Of a stretch of DNA of 64,000 bases, positions 55,118-63,904 are shown in pieces. Each line of letters opens with the position of its first letter. Positions within the stretch are counted from its first letter, which is position 1. Below the pieces are notes generated by a model, which ran no database searches, was not told where the DNA came from, and saw only the letters and a list, made by a program, of their open reading frames with translations. The translations under genes were made by a program, and so were the position numbers. This stretch comes from Paenibacillus sp. OV219 (GTDB taxonomy: Bacteria > Bacillota > Bacilli > Paenibacillales > Paenibacillaceae), in assembly GCF_900110075.1 (NCBI RefSeq), contig NZ_FOCJ01000007.1, positions 327,178 through 391,177 of the forward strand. The letters are read 5' to 3'.

Positions 55118-55790
55118 CCACATCGGCGGAAATTGGTCTGAGATGGTGAAAGAGGAGTACCAGGAATCCTACATTAGTGGAAATCGGCGTGAAACGGTGA
55201 AAGAAGGGTAGCAGGAACCCTACATTAGTGGAAATCGGCGTGAAACGGTGGAAGAGGGGGAGCAGATACCCTACATTAGTGGAATTCAGCGTGAAACGGT
55301 GGAAGAGGGGTAGCAGATACCCTACTTTAGTGGAAATCTGCTTGAAATGGTGAAAGAGGGGTAGCAGGTACCCTACATTAGTGGAATTCAGCGTGAAACG
55401 GTGGAAGAGGGGTAGCAGATACCCTACTTTAGTGGAAATCGGCGTGAAATGGTGAAAGTGAGGTAGCAGGTACCCTACATTAGTGGAATTCTGCTTGAAA
55501 TGGTGAAAGAGGGTAGCAGGTACCCTGCATTAGCGGAAATCGGCGTGAAACGGTGAAAGAAGGATGGCAGGAACACCCTAAATTAGTGAAAATCGGTCTG
55601 GAATGATGAAAGAGGGGTAGCAGATACCCTACATTAGGGGAAATCGGTGTGAAATGGTGAAAGAGGGGTAGCAGGTACCCTGCATTAGCGGAAATCGGCG
55701 TGAAACGGTGGAAGAGGGGGAGCAGATACCCTACATTAGCGGAAATCGGTCTGGAATTGTGAAAGAGGGGTAGTAGGTTTCCCACATCGA
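55118..55790. repeat. 51-bp tandem repeat array, subfamily 1
   Basis: About 13 copies, starting at 55169, 55220, 55271, 55322, 55373 and so on. A unit reads CTACATTAGTGGAAATCGGC, then GTGAAACGGTGAAAGAGGGG, then TAGCAGATACC. GGGTA...TACCC gives a small hairpin in each. Copies differ by scattered substitutions. Noncoding in my view, though 51 bp equals 17 codons and some frames stay open. Confidence 0.93.
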
Positions 55791-56300
55791 CGTCGTCGAG
55801 AGCAAGAAGCTGGTTTACTGGACTACATTGGCGGGAATCCGCTCAAACGAGCGCAAGAAGCTGGTTTGCTGGACTACATTGGCGGAAATCCGCTCAAACG
55901 AGCGCAAGAAGCTGGTTTACTGGACTACATTGGCGGAAATCCGGTCAAACGAGCACAAGAAGCTGGTTTACTGGACTACATTGGCGGAAATTCGGTCAAA
56001 CGAGCACAAGAAGCTGGTTTACTGGACTACATTGGCGGAAATCCGGTCAAACGAGCACAAGAAGCTGGTTTACTGGACTACATTGGCGGGAATCCGCTCA
56101 AACGAGCGCAAGAAGCTGGTTTGCTGGACTACATTGGCGGAAATCCGCTCAAACGAGCGCAAGAAGCTGGTTTACTGGACTACATTGGCGGGAATCCGCT
56201 CAAATGAGCGCAAGAAGCTGGTTTACTGGACTACATTCACGGAAATCCGCACAAACGAGAGCAAGAAGCTGGTCTGGTGGACTACAGCTACGAAAGAGTA
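55790..56300. repeat. 51-bp tandem repeat array, subfamily 2
   Basis: Nine near-identical units from about 55828 to 56236, each ATTGGCGGAAATCCGCTC, AAACGAGCGCAAGAAGC, TGGTTTACTGGACTAC. GCGGAAATCCGC is a hairpin. It shares the 51-bp period and the CTACATTrGyGGAAATC core with subfamily 1. Frames of 159 and 113 codons are open with a 17-residue period; there is no ribosome site and I do not call them genes. Degenerate copies continue to about 56370. Confidence 0.93.
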
Positions 56301-56397
56301 TCCCTAGGGAATCACATTAGCGGAAAGCAGCCAAAACGGCGAAAGAGTATCCCCCAGGGATCTACATTGAACCACCAGCCTTGATTAATACAGTCTC

Positions 56398-56458
56398 AAT
56401 CGTAACTCGTAACTCGTCTAACTCGTAACTCGTCTAACTCGTCTAACTCGTTACTCGT
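56398..56458. repeat. Short TAACTCGT tandem repeat
   Basis: Units of TAACTCG and TAACTCGTC alternate seven times just before the fadE ribosome site. Confidence 0.75.
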
Positions 56459-56485
56459 GCTTCTCCTAGAAAGGAGTGAACAAAT

Positions 56486-58279
56486 ATGGCGCAAAACAAT
56501 CGTTGGGGCGGGCGCTTCGTGGTGGAGGATATTACGCCGGAGGCGATCGTCACGCCGGAGGACTTCACCGATGAGCAGCGGATGATCGCGGATGCGGCGC
56601 GCGCTTTTCTTGCAGGTGAGGTGCGGCCGCGCGATGCGGAAATTGAGGCGCTCAATTATGAGCTCACCACGCAGCTGCTGCGCAAAGCCGGCGACCTCGG
56701 CCTGCTCGGCGCGGACGTGCCGGAAGCGTACGGCGGGCTCGGCCTCGATAAAGTGAGCTCGACGCTGCTTGCCGAGACGTTCTCCGAGGCGTCCTCATTC
56801 GCGCTCTCGATCGGCGCGCATGTCGGAATCGGTACGCTGCCGATCGTCTTCTTCGGTACCCCCGAGCAGAAGCAGCGCTACTTGCCCGACCTCGCCACCG
56901 CCAAGTTGATTGCCGCTTACTGTCTGACGGAACCGGCATCCGGCTCCGATGCGCTCGGCGCAAGGACGACGGCGCGGCTGTCGCCGGACGGTAAGCATTA
57001 CATCTTGAACGGCTCCAAGCTGTACATTACGAACTCCGGGTTCGCGGATGTGTTCATCGTGTACGCGAAGGTGAACGGGGACCATTTTACCGCATTCATT
57101 GTGGAGCGCGGCTACTCGGGCTTTAGCATCGGACCGGAGGAGCACAAGATGGGCATCAAAGGCTCGTCGACCTGTCCGATCTTCTTCGAGGATACGCCGG
57201 TGCCCGTGGAGAACGTGCTTGGCGAGATCGGCAAAGGCCATCTCATCGCGTTCAACATTCTCAACATCGGACGCTTCAAGCTCGCTGCTGGCTGCGTCGG
57301 CGGTGCGAAGGAAACGATCGGACTCGCTTCCAAATATGCCAACCAGCGTAAACAGTTCGGGCGCTCCATCTCCTCTTTTCCACTCATCGGGGCGAAGCTG
57401 GCTGATATGAATATTGCCACATATGTACTCGAAAGTATGGTGTACCGCACTGCTGGCTGGATAGACGCGCTGCTGCAAGAGAGTGAAGCGGAAGGCGGTT
57501 CGGACGAGAACGCCGGAGCCAGAGCGGCCAAAGCGATCTCCGAATACGCGCTCGAATGCTCGATTAACAAAGTATTCGCTACGGAAGTGCTCGACTATGT
57601 CGCGGACGAAGGGGTTCAGATTCACGGCGGCTACGGCTACATTCGTGATTACAAGGTGGAGCGGATTTACCGGGACTCGCGGATTAACCGGATTTTTGAA
57701 GGGACGAACGAGATTAACCGCATGCTCATCCCCGGCACCTTGATGAAAAAAGCGCTCAAAGGCGAGCTGCCACTTCTGCGCAAAGCGCGCGCCCTCCAAG
57801 CGGAGCTGCTGCAGCCGATGCCGCTTCCTTCGTTCGATGAGCCGCTTTCCAAGGAGACGTACCGGATTCAGCAGTCGAAGAAGATTTTTCTCGCGGTCGG
57901 TGGTCTTGCCGTGCAGAAGTATGGGTTAGCGCTCGAACAGCAGCAAGAGGTGCTCTGCCTGCTTGCGGATATGATGATCCAAGTGTTCGCCATGGAAAGT
58001 GCCAACCTCCGCACACGCAAAATGCTTCAAAAAGCCGATCCAGCCGCCGCGGCCCGCATCAAAAACGCAACTGAAATGACCGTTGTTTTCGTGCAAGAAG
58101 CGATGGAGAGAATTGAACGCTACGCGAAGACAGCGCTGTCCGCACTGGAGGAAGGCGACTCGCTCCAAACGCAGCTCTCGGTGCTGAAGAAGCTGACGCG
58201 CGCACCGCTCTCCGATACCATCGCGCTTAAACGCGGCATTGCCGCTCGTGTCATCCGCAGCGAACAGTACACGTTGTAG
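56486..58279 (+). CDS. fadE: Acyl-CoA dehydrogenase
   Basis: 597 aa, longer than short-chain types and similar to B. subtilis FadE. FAD enzyme that introduces the alpha-beta double bond into acyl-CoA and passes electrons to EtfAB. YCLTEPASGSDA and LYITNSGFADVFIVYAK (as LYITNSGFAD) are the family signatures; FEGTNEINRM contains the catalytic glutamate; HGGYGYIRDYKVERIYRD in parts (HGGYGYIRDY) is conserved. C-terminal 170-residue extension is helical. AGAAAGGAG site. lcfA follows after 17 nt. Confidence 0.95.
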   Translation: MAQNNRWGGRFVVEDITPEAIVTPEDFTDEQRMIADAARAFLAGEVRPRDAEIEALNYELTTQLLRKAGDLGLLGADVPEAYGGLGLDKVSSTLLAETFSEASSFALSIGAHVGIGTLPIVFFGTPEQKQRYLPDLATAKLIAAYCLTEPASGSDALGARTTARLSPDGKHYILNGSKLYITNSGFADVFIVYAKVNGDHFTAFIVERGYSGFSIGPEEHKMGIKGSSTCPIFFEDTPVPVENVLGEIGKGHLIAFNILNIGRFKLAAGCVGGAKETIGLASKYANQRKQFGRSISSFPLIGAKLADMNIATYVLESMVYRTAGWIDALLQESEAEGGSDENAGARAAKAISEYALECSINKVFATEVLDYVADEGVQIHGGYGYIRDYKVERIYRDSRINRIFEGTNEINRMLIPGTLMKKALKGELPLLRKARALQAELLQPMPLPSFDEPLSKETYRIQQSKKIFLAVGGLAVQKYGLALEQQQEVLCLLADMMIQVFAMESANLRTRKMLQKADPAAAARIKNATEMTVVFVQEAMERIERYAKTALSALEEGDSLQTQLSVLKKLTRAPLSDTIALKRGIAARVIRSEQYTL

Positions 58280-58296
58280 GAGGAGGCGCACGCGTT

Positions 58297-60027
58297 ATGG
58301 ATCAGGCGCAAGCATATCCATGGTTTCGAAATTACCCTGGCGAAGTGCCGCATACGCTCGATATTCCGAACATTAGCATCAGTGATCTGCTGCTTCAGAC
58401 GGCAGCCAAATATCCGAGTAATGAAGCGCTGCACTTTTATGGCAAGCGAACGACGTTCCGCGAGCTGCTGGCTGCTGCGAATCGGATGGCGGCTGGCTTG
58501 CAAGCGGTTGGCATTACTAAGGGCGACCGTGTTGCGATCATGCTGCCGAACTGCCCGCAGACCGTCATCGCTTACTACGGTGTCCTGCTCGCAGGCGGGA
58601 TTGCCGTCATGACGAACCCGCTCTATGTGGAGCGTGAGCTGACGCATCAGCTGAAGGACAGCGGCGCGCGGTGCATCATTACGCTCGACTTGCTCTATCC
58701 ACGGCTGGCGCGGGTGCGCGGTGAGGCACCGGAGGAAGGTCCGGTGCCACAGCTGCGCACCGTGCTCGTCACTTCGATTCAAGATGAGCTTCCTTTCCCG
58801 AAGAATATACTCTACCCGATCAAGCAGCGCCGCGCCGGTCATAACCCAAGCATTCCATACGGCAAGCATGGCGTCACAAGGTACACCTCATTTCTATCCA
58901 AAGCCCCGAAGCTGCCGGCTGAAGCTGCAGTCAACCCGGAAACCGATACGGCGCAGCTGCAATATACCGGCGGAACGACCGGGCTTGCGAAGGGCGTAAT
59001 CCTCACACACCGAAATTTAGTCGCCAATGTGATGCAGAGCGCCGCTTGGTTCTATCGCGTGGACGAGGGCAAGGAGCGCTTTCTTGCCGCACTGCCGCTC
59101 TTCCACGTCTTTGGTTTAACAGCACTCATGAACTTGTCTGTCATGAAAGCAGGCTCCCTTATCCTTCTTCCCCGTTTTGAAGTTGAAACTGTTCTACAGA
59201 CGATACGCAAACAGAAGCCAACTGTTTTCCCCGGAGCCCCAACGATGTATATCGCTTTGCTTAATCATCCCGATGTGAAGAAATATGATCTCTCTTCGAT
59301 AAAAGTTTGCGTTAGCGGCTCGTCGCCGCTGCCACTTGAGGTACAGACGAAGTTTGAAGAGTTGACCGGAGGCAGGCTCATTGAGGGCTACGGCTTAACG
59401 GAGGCATCGCCCGTTACCCACGTGAATCCAATCTGGACGAAGCGCCGGATCGGGTCCATCGGCCTGCCGCTGCCGAACACCGAGGCGCGTATTACGGATA
59501 TGGAGACAGGCGAGGATGTGCCAGATGGCGAGATCGGTGAGCTGCTCGTTCGAGGTCCGCAGGTGATGAAGGGCTATTGGAACAATACGGCTGCGACAGA
59601 GGCGACGTTCCGTGGTGAATGGCTGCGGACCGGGGACTTGGCGCAGGTCGATCGCGACGGCTTCTTTGCGATCGTGGATCGCATCAAGGACATCATTATC
59701 GCGAGCGGATTTAACGTTTATCCGCGTGAGATCGAAGAAGTGCTCTACGAGCATCCAGGTGTCCGAGATGCATGTGTGCTCGGGGTGAAGGATGAGTACC
59801 GTGGAGAGACGGTCAAAGCGTACGTCGTGCTGCGCAAAGATGTGAACGTATCGGCGATGCAGTTGGACCGCTGGTGTCGCGATCGGCTAGCTGTCTTTAA
59901 AGTGCCGCATCTCTACGAATTCCGTACGGAGCTGCCGATGTCGATGATCGGGAAGGTGCTGCGGCGTAAGCTGCAGGAGGAGGAAACGAATGAACGAGAA
60001 GGAACAGGAGGATCCCCGTCACCGTGA
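58297..60027 (+). CDS. lcfA: Long-chain fatty-acid--CoA ligase
   Basis: 576 aa. ANL adenylating enzyme that activates free fatty acids with ATP and CoA, feeding FadE. AMP-binding P-loop LQYTGGTTGLAKGVILTHRN in parts (YTGGTTGLAKG), GYGLTEASPVTH, GEWLRTGDLAQVDRDGFF (as LRTGDLAQVD), DIIIASGFNVYPREIE (as IIASGFNVYP) and the C-terminal Lys in MIGKVLRRKL. GGAGGAGG ribosome site. The 3' end overlaps the thioesterase gene by 38 nt. Confidence 0.95.
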   Translation: MDQAQAYPWFRNYPGEVPHTLDIPNISISDLLLQTAAKYPSNEALHFYGKRTTFRELLAAANRMAAGLQAVGITKGDRVAIMLPNCPQTVIAYYGVLLAGGIAVMTNPLYVERELTHQLKDSGARCIITLDLLYPRLARVRGEAPEEGPVPQLRTVLVTSIQDELPFPKNILYPIKQRRAGHNPSIPYGKHGVTRYTSFLSKAPKLPAEAAVNPETDTAQLQYTGGTTGLAKGVILTHRNLVANVMQSAAWFYRVDEGKERFLAALPLFHVFGLTALMNLSVMKAGSLILLPRFEVETVLQTIRKQKPTVFPGAPTMYIALLNHPDVKKYDLSSIKVCVSGSSPLPLEVQTKFEELTGGRLIEGYGLTEASPVTHVNPIWTKRRIGSIGLPLPNTEARITDMETGEDVPDGEIGELLVRGPQVMKGYWNNTAATEATFRGEWLRTGDLAQVDRDGFFAIVDRIKDIIIASGFNVYPREIEEVLYEHPGVRDACVLGVKDEYRGETVKAYVVLRKDVNVSAMQLDRWCRDRLAVFKVPHLYEFRTELPMSMIGKVLRRKLQEEETNEREGTGGSPSP

Positions 60028-60427
60028 TGAGCTGGGGGAGCTGAACCAGCTTGCCGAAGCTGCGCAGCCGACGTTCTGGGGCTATCTCGGCTGCGAGCTG
60101 GTCCACGCTTCGCCTGGCAAATGTGGCATCTCGCTGCAAGTGAGGCCGGAGCATCTCAATCTCGCACATATTGTGCATGGCGGGGTACTCGCTTCGCTGC
60201 TCGATAACGCGATGGGACTCGTCGTTATTTTGGAATGTCCGGGGGAGAAGACCGTTACGACGCAGTTGAACGTGCATTATTTGCAAAGCGCAGGGCAAGG
60301 TGAAATCCGCTGTGAAGCAGCACTTATTCATAAATCTCGGCGAACGCTCACATTACAAGGCAGCATTGTCGATAATAATGGTGAGCTGCTGGCTTGGGGA
60401 AGCGGAACATTCCGCCGAGTAACTTAA
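59990..60427 (+). CDS. PaaI-family hotdog thioesterase
   Basis: 145 aa. Single hotdog domain with HIVHGGVLASLLDNAMGLVV (in parts HGGVLASLLDNAMG), the catalytic segment of PaaI/YbgC-like thioesterases, and TTQLNVHYLQSAGQGEIRCEA (as LNVHYLQSA). Probably hydrolyses acyl-CoA intermediates to recycle CoA. GGAGGAGG within the lcfA end. Last gene of the fad cluster. Confidence 0.88.
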   Translation: MNEKEQEDPRHRDELGELNQLAEAAQPTFWGYLGCELVHASPGKCGISLQVRPEHLNLAHIVHGGVLASLLDNAMGLVVILECPGEKTVTTQLNVHYLQSAGQGEIRCEAALIHKSRRTLTLQGSIVDNNGELLAWGSGTFRRVT

Positions 60428-60467
60428 TTGTAACATGTTACATTTCTGTAGAGGGTCGTCTGCCACA

Positions 60468-60496
60468 TTGAAAGCGCTATCCCTTTCCCCTATAAT
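60468..60496 (+). promoter_or_regulatory. Sigma-A promoter with overlapping cre-like site
   Basis: TTGAAA at 60468-60473 and TATAAT at 60491-60496 are 17 bp apart, close to consensus. TGAAAGCGCTATCC at 60469-60482 matches the CcpA operator TGWAANCGNTNWCA except at the last base. It stands 46 nt before the small membrane protein gene. CcpA control is inferred. Confidence 0.65.
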
Positions 60497-60541
60497 TAGC
60501 CTGTAAATGGAAATCTTTATTGGGGAGATGGAGGGTGCTTA

Positions 60542-60766
60542 ATGGTTAGCCCATGGGTTACGGGCGCGGTCATCCTACTCGGCATCATCGTCGCGGTTGC
60601 AGGTGTGATCGCCTACTTGCGAATGTATAAGAACAGCGCTTGGTCAGCCATGACTTCACGCTCGCCGGAATCTGATCCGCAAAGGACGATTATTTTGGGT
60701 CCGAAGCAGCGAGAAGAGTCTGCAACTTCCGAAGCGGAAGAAGAGCCTGAAAGGGACGAGAATTGA
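60542..60766 (+). CDS. Small single-pass membrane protein
   Basis: 74 aa. TM helix at about 5-27 (VTGAVILLGIIVAVAGVIAY), then a short basic segment and an acidic, disordered tail (REESATSEAEEEPERDEN). GGAGGG ribosome site and a strong promoter with a cre-like site upstream. No family recognised. Confidence 0.65.
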   Translation: MVSPWVTGAVILLGIIVAVAGVIAYLRMYKNSAWSAMTSRSPESDPQRTIILGPKQREESATSEAEEEPERDEN

Positions 60767-61053
60767 AATAAATGTAAAGTTTGGGTGTTCGCTTTTAAGT
60801 GAAAGTTTAAAATGTTATAATTAATTGATAAATGAAACAATTTTGCATGAGTTGCTGCGCGAGGTTGCTTCGAAAGAAACTATTTGGTGGATGTGATTTG
60901 ATTTCTAGCTGCTCACAGAGCTTCCTTTTCTCGCCTTCGTTCAAACGGATTGTCAGGCACCAGTGGGGTACCAGCCGCGGTTAAAGTTCCGCCGTGTGCG
61001 TTCTCTTACAGTAACTGTTAGGACCAGTAAGCCGATGCTAGGGAGGGGATTTC
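60767..61053. other. Intergenic region without assigned gene
   Basis: About 290 bp. The left third is AT-rich, the right part GC-rich with short complementary stretches (CTTACAGTAACTG.. and CCAGTAAG). It could be a structured 5' leader of the gene at 61054, but I recognise no riboswitch. Confidence 0.35.
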
Positions 61054-61242
61054 ATGGCGAAACGCAGCCATAATGAAGTCAAAGAAAGCCTCGTGGAGCT
61101 GACTCGCATTTTTCAGCCGAAAGATTCACGGAAATTTGTCAGAGAGTATATCCGCAAGTATCGAATCATGGGGGGATATGAGGAAGAATTAACTCTGCTG
61201 GTTGAACATGAGATGGGCAGACTCCGGTCGTCCGTCAGCTGA
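61054..61242 (+). CDS. Small basic protein of unknown function
   Basis: 62 aa after GGGAGGGG. Helical, charged (NEVKESLVELTRIFQP, KFVREYIRKYRIMGGYEEEL). No TM, no Cys. Followed by a clear terminator, so a monocistronic unit. Family not recognised. Confidence 0.6.
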   Translation: MAKRSHNEVKESLVELTRIFQPKDSRKFVREYIRKYRIMGGYEEELTLLVEHEMGRLRSSVS

Positions 61243-61256
61243 ATAAATTAATTATT

Positions 61257-61291
61257 AACCTTGTCCGGCACGTTAGGACAAGGTTTTTTTG
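61257..61291 (+). terminator. Terminator
   Basis: AACCTTGTCC pairs with GGACAAGGTT, then seven T. Confidence 0.88.
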
Positions 61292-61333
61292 TTATATGCG
61301 CCTGTGCTGACGGAGGGGGAGGAAGACTCTAAG

Positions 61334-62077
61334 ATGATACATTACAAGACGGATGATCAGCTGCGCTCCATACGTAAGGCAGGGCGCATCGTTGCGGCGT
61401 GCCACAGGGAGATTGCAGCGCGGATTAAGCCCGGTGTGACAACGCTTGAGATCAATCGATTCGTAGATGCCTACATGCGCAGATGCGGTGCTCGGCCGGC
61501 GCAGATCGGATATAAGGGATATCCTTTTGCAACTTGTGCATCTGTCTGTGATGCGGTGTGCCATGGCTTTCCGACGGCGACTCCGCTGATGGCAGGGCAG
61601 GTTGTGACGATTGATATGGTTGCGGAGCTCGACGGTTGGATGGCGGATTCGGCATGGACTTATGCTGTTGGCAAAGTGAGTCCGGAGGCACAGCGGCTCA
61701 TGAAGGCGACGAAGCAGGCGCTCTTCCGGGGGATTGCACAGGCGGTCGAGGGCAAGCGGCTCGGTGATATCGGCTATGCGGTGCAGCAGATAGCTGACCG
61801 AGAGGGGTACTCAGTCGTGGAGGAGTTCATCGGGCACGGCATCGGACGGAGGATGCACGAGGACCCGCAAGTGCTTCATCGTGGCAAGCCGGGGACGGGC
61901 AAATGGCTGCGCAAAGGGATGGTCATTACGATCGAGCCGATCTTTGTTATGGGCGGCCCTCTTGTGAGCATCGATAATGACGGTTGGACGGCGCGTACGA
62001 TAGACGGCTCATGGAGCGCGCAATATGAGCATACGGTGGCCGTGATGGACGGCGAACCGGTTATTTTGACGAGGTGA
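61334..62077 (+). CDS. map: Methionine aminopeptidase, type I
   Basis: 247 aa from the ATG preceded by CGGAGGGGG; an upstream start 15 codons earlier lacks a site. Removes N-terminal methionine. The five metal ligands are visible: Asp in VVTIDMVAELDGWMADSAW (as IDMVAELDGWMADS), His in FIGHGIGRRMHEDP, Glu in VITIEPIF and Glu in QYEHTVAV. CHGFPTATPLMAGQ carries a substrate His. The C-terminus overlaps the opposite AraC gene by 17 bp. Confidence 0.95.
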   Translation: MIHYKTDDQLRSIRKAGRIVAACHREIAARIKPGVTTLEINRFVDAYMRRCGARPAQIGYKGYPFATCASVCDAVCHGFPTATPLMAGQVVTIDMVAELDGWMADSAWTYAVGKVSPEAQRLMKATKQALFRGIAQAVEGKRLGDIGYAVQQIADREGYSVVEEFIGHGIGRRMHEDPQVLHRGKPGTGKWLRKGMVITIEPIFVMGGPLVSIDNDGWTARTIDGSWSAQYEHTVAVMDGEPVILTR

Positions 62078-63095
62078 TGAGTGGCTCGGATCGTTGGGTG
62101 GACCGGTATTCGCGCGGCGTCATGCCCGTCTTCTTCTTGAACAGTCTGTTGAAAAATTTCATGTCCTGGTAGCCGGCGCGCAGAGCAATTCGGCTTATCA
62201 ATTCATCGGTGCTCACCAGCAGCTTGCAGCTAAGGTCGATGCGTGCGCTCTGGACATAGGCGAGGAATGGCATGCCCGTCGCCTTCTGAAAGCTGCGCTG
62301 AAATTGGCGCTCGCTGACGCCAAGCTGCGAGGCCATTGCAGTAACGGACAGCTCGGAAGCTGAGCAGTCGGCATGAATGGCTTCAAGGACCTGCTGCATG
62401 GAGCTTGGGGGCATCGCTTGCTTAGTCAGCTGCTGCTGGGGCAGCGCTTCGCGTTCGAGCTGCCTGCGGTAGAGCATAATGAGCAGCTCGATAACCGCTG
62501 CACACATCGAAGCGGCATAGCCGGGGCGGCGCGTCGTGAATTCTTGGTACAGCTTATGAAACAGCAGTTGACCTTCCTCACCTCGTTCATGCACATGCAG
62601 CCACTGTCTCCCGTCGCATAGCTGGCGGTATATGGCCGCGATAGATGGCTCGGCAGGCAGCACTGCGTGCAGCAGCTTGTTCAGCGTCTCCATCGTAAAC
62701 GTACAGTTGTAGATGATGAGTTGGCGGCTTTTAGCGGTCGATCCAGGGCGAAATACATGCGAGACTCCGACCGGAATGAAGAACAGATCGCCCCTTGCAA
62801 CCGGCATTTGCTCGTCGCCGATGTAATGGAAGCCCGTACCCTCCGCGACGATGCACACCTCGATGAAATCATGCGCATGCATAAGCAGCTCGAATGTTTC
62901 ATGTACGCGGTTCACGTAGATTGGCGCTTCATTGTCGCTCTCGAAGAGGGAGGAGAAAGGCAGCAGACGCTCGCCCCTTGAGAACTCCGGCATGGCGGAG
63001 GGGTGTTTGTTTGGCACATTCGGCGGTGTACCAGGCGTATTCAGTGGCGTGTTCGACGTATTGGGCACATTCGGCATTTCTGGAATACTCGGCAT
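62061..63095 (-). CDS. AraC-family regulator with N-terminal cupin
   Basis: 344 aa. Residues 1-35 are a low-complexity Asn/Pro/Thr tract (repeats of NVPN/NTPxx). Cupin sensor at about 50-150 (HAHDFIEVCIVAEGTG, GDLFFIPVGVSHVF). C-terminal AraC double HTH at about 240-335 (MASQLGVSERQFQRSF, ISRIALRAGYQDMKFFNRLFKK in parts, GMTPREYR). AAAGGAGCGG ribosome site. Typical of regulators of sugar use; no target gene is adjacent. Confidence 0.88.
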   Translation of the reverse strand: MPSIPEMPNVPNTSNTPLNTPGTPPNVPNKHPSAMPEFSRGERLLPFSSLFESDNEAPIYVNRVHETFELLMHAHDFIEVCIVAEGTGFHYIGDEQMPVARGDLFFIPVGVSHVFRPGSTAKSRQLIIYNCTFTMETLNKLLHAVLPAEPSIAAIYRQLCDGRQWLHVHERGEEGQLLFHKLYQEFTTRRPGYAASMCAAVIELLIMLYRRQLEREALPQQQLTKQAMPPSSMQQVLEAIHADCSASELSVTAMASQLGVSERQFQRSFQKATGMPFLAYVQSARIDLSCKLLVSTDELISRIALRAGYQDMKFFNRLFKKKTGMTPREYRSTQRSEPLITSSK

Positions 63096-63221
63096 GAGAC
63101 GGATCCGCTCCTTTCGTTATGTTTGATTATAACGCACCTGCAGCGAAGTAGGGTGGAACGTTCACACATGATTCTGGCGCATCCAGGCAATAATAGCCGA
63201 AATAACTGGAGGTGTTTTCCG

Positions 63222-63869
63222 ATGTGTGAAGCAATTGCCATTACGGCGCAATCATCTGAGCTGACGGATAAGTTCGAGCTCGACAACATTCTGCTTTATA
63301 TCGCCAACCGAAACGAAGTGACGCCAACCGATACAATATCGGCGATCTTTGAACATAAGGAGTCAGGGCGGATCTTGGATGAGTTCCGCTGGGGAATGGT
63401 GCCCTACTGGGCAAAAGATTCCGTACATATGGACCGCAGTCAGCTGTTCCATAAACCGATCTACGAGCGCATTGTGCAGAAGCAGCGCTGTATCATCCCG
63501 TGCAACGGCTTCTATGTGACACGGACAATTGGCAAAGAGGTGCATCGTCTTAAGCTCATGATGCGCAGCGGTACCTTTGCGATTGCCGGGCTCTATGATG
63601 TGTTCCGCCAAGCATCCGGCTTTGAGATGCGCACCTGCACGATGATGATGACGGAAGCGAATGCGCTCGTCTCTCCCTATCAGCCGCTGATGCCAGCGAT
63701 TCTCGAGCCTGAGGCTATCGGCGATTGGCTGCATCGCGGGAAGCGCCCGCCCTATGAGCTGCATTCGATGCTGCACCCGATGGACGAGCTGCGCATGATT
63801 GGCATTCCGCTCGGCGACGCCGGCGACGAGGAAGTCGAGCTGCAAGCTCCTCGGACGGAATGGGTGTAA
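63222..63869 (+). CDS. Divergent SRAP (YedK/HMCES-like) protein
   Basis: 215 aa from the ATG after GGAGGTG; the open frame extends upstream antisense to the AraC gene and is rejected. Canonical SRAP proteins self-cleave to expose Cys2, which cross-links abasic sites in ssDNA. Cys2 is kept (MCEAIAI), as are EFRWGMVPYWAKD and RCIIPCNGFY, but the positions of the usual Asn (LFHKPIYE), Glu (GFYVT, residue 99) and His (SPYQPLMP, residues 153-154) are replaced. Abasic-site chemistry may be altered or lost. Confidence 0.8.
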   Translation: MCEAIAITAQSSELTDKFELDNILLYIANRNEVTPTDTISAIFEHKESGRILDEFRWGMVPYWAKDSVHMDRSQLFHKPIYERIVQKQRCIIPCNGFYVTRTIGKEVHRLKLMMRSGTFAIAGLYDVFRQASGFEMRTCTMMMTEANALVSPYQPLMPAILEPEAIGDWLHRGKRPPYELHSMLHPMDELRMIGIPLGDAGDEEVELQAPRTEWV

Positions 63870-63904
63870 TGAGGGCGCAGAAAATATAGAAGAAGAGGGA
63901 CCGC

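Noticed and set aside
53990..55123. 377-codon frame antisense to fadA
   Set aside because: GC-rich shadow of a thiolase gene with all catalytic motifs intact.
55828..56307. 159-codon frame with 17-residue repeats
   Set aside because: Product of the 51-bp array; another frame and the opposite strand are open too, with no ribosome site.
60965..60985. Resemblance to the 16S rRNA 530-loop (ACCAGCCGCGG)
   Set aside because: Only about 11 nt match and no other rRNA sequence surrounds it.
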